A DNA stretch of 9,542 nucleotides from assembly GCA_030616935.1 (NCBI GenBank), contig JAUWWJ010000035.1:1-9542 (forward strand), given 5' to 3'. The position numbers and the translations under genes are program-made. The notes beneath the pieces are model-generated. The model ran no database searches. It saw nothing but the letters and a program-made list of their open reading frames with translations, and was not told the DNA's origin. The first letter of the stretch is position 1; each line of letters opens with the position of its first letter. Of the stretch, positions 7,265 through 9,542 are shown piece by piece. The stretch comes from Planctomycetaceae bacterium (GTDB lineage: Bacteria; Planctomycetota; Planctomycetia; Pirellulales; UBA1268).

Positions 7265-8380
7265 ATGAAAATTTGAATCCCAAAGGAAACGAAGAAGGAC
7301 GAATATCGCGTCGCGATTCTTCCTGTTGGGGTCGAAGAATTGGTGCGGGCCGGCCACGCTGTTACGCTGCAAAAGACAGCTGGGAGTGGATCCGGACTGT
7401 CTGACAGTGCATACGAAGAGTGCGGTGCGACTATTGTTGACACCGCGGATGAAGTTTTCGACTCATCTGATCTCATTGTCAAAGTCAAAGAACCCCAACC
7501 AAAAGAAATATCACTCATTCGGCCTCAGCAGATTGTATTCACGTACTTTCATTTCGCTGCTGATCAGGAATTAACAGAACGTTTTATCGAGACAGGGGCC
7601 ACTGCCGTCGCATACGAAACACTTCGTGACGAACAGGGAGCGTTACCGCTGCTAAAACCGATGAGTGAAGTGGCTGGAAGAATGAGTATTCAGGAGGGTG
7701 CAAAGTACCTCGAGAAACCCCAAATGGGGCGGGGCATACTGCTCGGGGGTGTTCCGGGAGTACCGCCTGCTAACGTTCTTGTCCTTGGAGCCGGTACCGT
7801 TGGGGCCAACGCGGCAAAAGTAGCAGCGGGTTTTGGCGCAAACATTGGTCTCCTCGACACGAATCTTGAACGGCTTCGCTATCTCGATGACGTCACACCG
7901 CCAAATATTGATTGCCTGTATTCTGATCGTCATACCATCCGAGAATGGCTTGGCCACGCTGATCTCGTAATCGGTAGTGTGCTGATCCCTGGCGCTCGTG
8001 CACCGCACCTCATTGAACGCAATGATTTGCGTCTTATGAAACCTGGGTCTGTTATCATCGATGTTGCTATTGACCAAGGTGGCTGTATTGCCACGAGCCG
8101 GCCAACTTCACATGCCGAGCCGACATTTGTTGTTGATAATGTAGTTCATTATTGTGTGACAAATATGCCTGGGGCTGTCGGACGGACAAGCACATATGCC
8201 TTGTGTAACGCTACGCTCCCCTACGTCCTCACACTTGCCAACCAAGGGCTCACAGCTGCAGCACATACGAGCCAGGCGATCCAAACGGCCGTCAATATCT
8301 TTGATGGCAAACTTATACAGCCGGCCGTAGCAAAATCCTTCAATCTCCCCTGCAGCCCCAATCCATTCTCCGACAAATAA
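7265..8380 (+). CDS. ald: Alanine dehydrogenase, interrupted by an in-frame TGA at codon 4
   Basis: Alanine dehydrogenase, which converts L-alanine and NAD to pyruvate, ammonia and NADH in the cytoplasm. Read through the TGA at 7274-7276, the frame from ATG 7265 gives 371 residues, the length of the Mycobacterium tuberculosis enzyme. It begins M-K-I-stop-IPKETKKDEYRVAILP, where the family has a start like MxIGVPKE. Substrate residues are exactly in place: R15 (YRVA), K75 (KVKEPQ), H96 (FTYFHFA) and D270 (VAIDQGG). The NAD-binding motif VLVLGAGTVGANAA is at 171-184. MSEVAGRMSIQEGA (133-146) and NMPGAVGRTSTYALCNAT (300-317) are further family blocks. The rest of the frame is intact. Without readthrough, the longest product starts at TTG 7340 (residue 26) and lacks R15 and the first strand, so it would probably be inactive. 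GGAGG at 7252-7256 supports the ATG. It is either a recent pseudogene, a strain variant or a base error. Confidence 0.92.
7274..7276 (+). other. Premature TGA replacing a glycine codon in ald
   Basis: The codons from 7265 read ATG AAA ATT TGA ATC CCA AAG GAA. Family members have glycine at the fourth position, so a single G-to-T change (GGA to TGA) explains the stop. The frame is unaltered on both sides. Confidence 0.85.
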
Positions 8381-8390
8381 GCAACGCTGC

Positions 8391-8413
8391 TACTGTATTA
8401 TTCTTGTACAGTA
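8391..8413 (+). terminator. Possible weak terminator or inverted repeat after ald
   Basis: TACTGTA (8391-8397) and TACAGTA (8407-8413) are perfect inverted repeats around a nine-base loop, ten bases after the ald stop. The following TCTTTCC is only modestly T-rich and the stem is AT-rich, so termination would be weak. It could instead be an operator for mtnA. Confidence 0.28.
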
Positions 8414-8468
8414 TCTTTCCCAGCGAGAATCCATCATCGGCACTCAGTAACGGATCAATTCAATCACA

Positions 8469-9542
8469 ATGAATACAAGCCTTTCAAATGAAATTAACAC
8501 TGTCCGCTGGCAGGGTGACAGTAACGGCCATCTTGAAATTCTTGACCAGACCAAACTTCCAACCCAGATCAAAAATATTGTCTGCAAAGACGTTCCGGCA
8601 GTAGTTGAGTCCATTAAAATGTTACGGGTGCGAGGTGCACCTGCAATTGGTATTGCCGGTGCCTATGGAATGGTACTGGCAGTTCATCAAGCCGTACTCC
8701 TTGAGGATTCAAGCAAGAAAAAGATCGCATACATTCAACAGCGTGCAGAGGATCTTGCAACGTCGAGGCCGACTGCTGTAAACCTCCGCTGGGCGATCCA
8801 ACGAATTGAAAGTCTCATTTTAAATGCCGGTGAAGATCCCGATTTTTCAAAATTATCAAAGGATGTTCTTGCTGAAGCGAAGCGGATTCAGGAAGAAGAC
8901 CAGCAGCTATGTGAAAAAATTGGTGACTATGGTGCTTCAATCCTTCCCGATGGCGACATTCTGACTCATTGCAACACAGGAGCTTTGGCAACCGGTGGCA
9001 TTGGTACTGCGCTTGGAGTGATTGTAACTGCTTGGGAACAAGGCCGTCGCTTTCACGTATTCGCTGACGAAACCAGGCCTTTGCTGCAAGGGGCTCGACT
9101 TACAGCCTGGGAACTCACTCAACGAAAAATACCCGTAACTGTGCTTGCAGATGCAGCTGCCGCGCACCTTTTGAAAACGAAACACATAGGCTGCTGTATT
9201 GTCGGAGCTGATCGGATTACGGCAAATGGAGATACCGCTAATAAAATTGGGACATACGGCCTCGCTTTATTAGCCAAGGCTCACAACGTTCCATTCTTTG
9301 TTGCAGCCCCATCAAGTACATTTGATCTCGCCCTTCCAACCGGAGATAAAATACCGATCGAAGAACGCGATGAAGATGAAATCCTACAGCCGTTTGGCTT
9401 TCAATCGACTCCAGTATCAGCTCGTGGCTATAATCCGGCCTTCGACGTCACACCAGCTCAACTCATCACAGCGATAATCACCGAGCGTGGTATTATTAGA
9501 AACGTAAATACACAAACAGTCGCAGACGTACTTCACGACTGC
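8469..9542 (+). CDS. mtnA: Methylthioribose-1-phosphate isomerase, 3' partial
   Basis: MtnA converts 5-methylthioribose-1-phosphate to 5-methylthioribulose-1-phosphate in the methionine salvage pathway; it is related to eIF2B subunits. The frame stays open for 358 codons to the window end. It shows RGAPAIGIAGAYGM, SRPTAVNLRWAI, THCNTGALATGGIGTALG, DETRPLLQGARLTAWEL and GADRITANGDTANKIGTYGL in family order. The catalytic cysteine is C168 (codon at 8970) and the catalytic aspartate D248 (codon at 9210). Their spacing of 80 equals that of C160 and D240 in the Bacillus enzyme. The ending NPAFDVTPAQLITAIITERG is near the usual C-terminus, so only a few residues should be missing. The ATG at 8469 follows an in-frame TAA at 8448 and lacks a clear Shine-Dalgarno site. 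No other salvage gene is in view. Confidence 0.95.
   Translation, partial: MNTSLSNEINTVRWQGDSNGHLEILDQTKLPTQIKNIVCKDVPAVVESIKMLRVRGAPAIGIAGAYGMVLAVHQAVLLEDSSKKKIAYIQQRAEDLATSRPTAVNLRWAIQRIESLILNAGEDPDFSKLSKDVLAEAKRIQEEDQQLCEKIGDYGASILPDGDILTHCNTGALATGGIGTALGVIVTAWEQGRRFHVFADETRPLLQGARLTAWELTQRKIPVTVLADAAAAHLLKTKHIGCCIVGADRITANGDTANKIGTYGLALLAKAHNVPFFVAAPSSTFDLALPTGDKIPIEERDEDEILQPFGFQSTPVSARGYNPAFDVTPAQLITAIITERGIIRNVNTQTVADVLHDC

Noticed and set aside
7274..7276. TGA in ald read as glycine (alternative code) or selenocysteine
   Set aside because: TGA ends the first gene (1150-1152) and the epimerase (3155-3157) at family-typical lengths, so the code is standard. The position is a structural glycine and not a catalytic redox site, and no SECIS-like hairpin is evident after it.

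Overview
The window looks like bacterial chromosome, probably from a planctomycete (Pirellulaceae-like). The clues are a Gfo/Idh/MocA oxidoreductase with a twin-arginine (Tat) leader, the mix of lone housekeeping genes in short unrelated groups, few strong Shine-Dalgarno sites, and moderate base composition. This placement is an inference from gene style; no rRNA or marker tree is available here. I see no insertion sequence, phage gene, CRISPR array, tRNA or rRNA.

Layout: (1) 1-1152 +, a multi-pass membrane acyltransferase-like protein, open at the left edge. (2) 1254-2195 +, a beta-class DNA N6/N4 methyltransferase with no restriction gene beside it. (3) 2306-3157 +, a TIM-barrel sugar epimerase/isomerase of the D-psicose/D-tagatose 3-epimerase type. 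(4) about 3236-4003 +, the condensin accessory protein ScpB. (5) 4028-5290 -, a class II tRNA nucleotidyltransferase (CCA/poly(A) polymerase family), convergent with scpB. (6) 5398-5736 +, a single-domain rhodanese, divergent from gene 5. (7) 5894-7246 +, the Tat-exported Gfo/Idh/MocA protein. (8) 7265-8380 +, alanine dehydrogenase, closely following gene 7. (9) 8469-9542 +, methylthioribose-1-phosphate isomerase (mtnA), running off the right edge.

The most notable observation is in alanine dehydrogenase. A strong ribosome-binding site and an ATG at 7265 begin a reading frame that matches the family N-terminus exactly, except that codon 4 (7274-7276) is TGA where a glycine codon (GGA) would be expected. 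Reading through it gives a 371-residue enzyme with Arg15, Lys75, His96 and Asp270 all at their usual positions. The longest uninterrupted frame starts only at a TTG at 7340 and lacks Arg15. TGA is a normal stop elsewhere in the window, so this is a nonsense mutation, strain variant or base error rather than a recoded genome.

The genes do not form one pathway. They cover DNA modification (2), chromosome segregation (4), tRNA 3'-end maturation (5), sugar or periplasmic redox metabolism (3, 7), alanine catabolism (8), methionine salvage (9) and sulfur transfer (6). Only genes 7 and 8 are spaced like an operon. I do not find convincing evidence of a previously undescribed multi-gene system.
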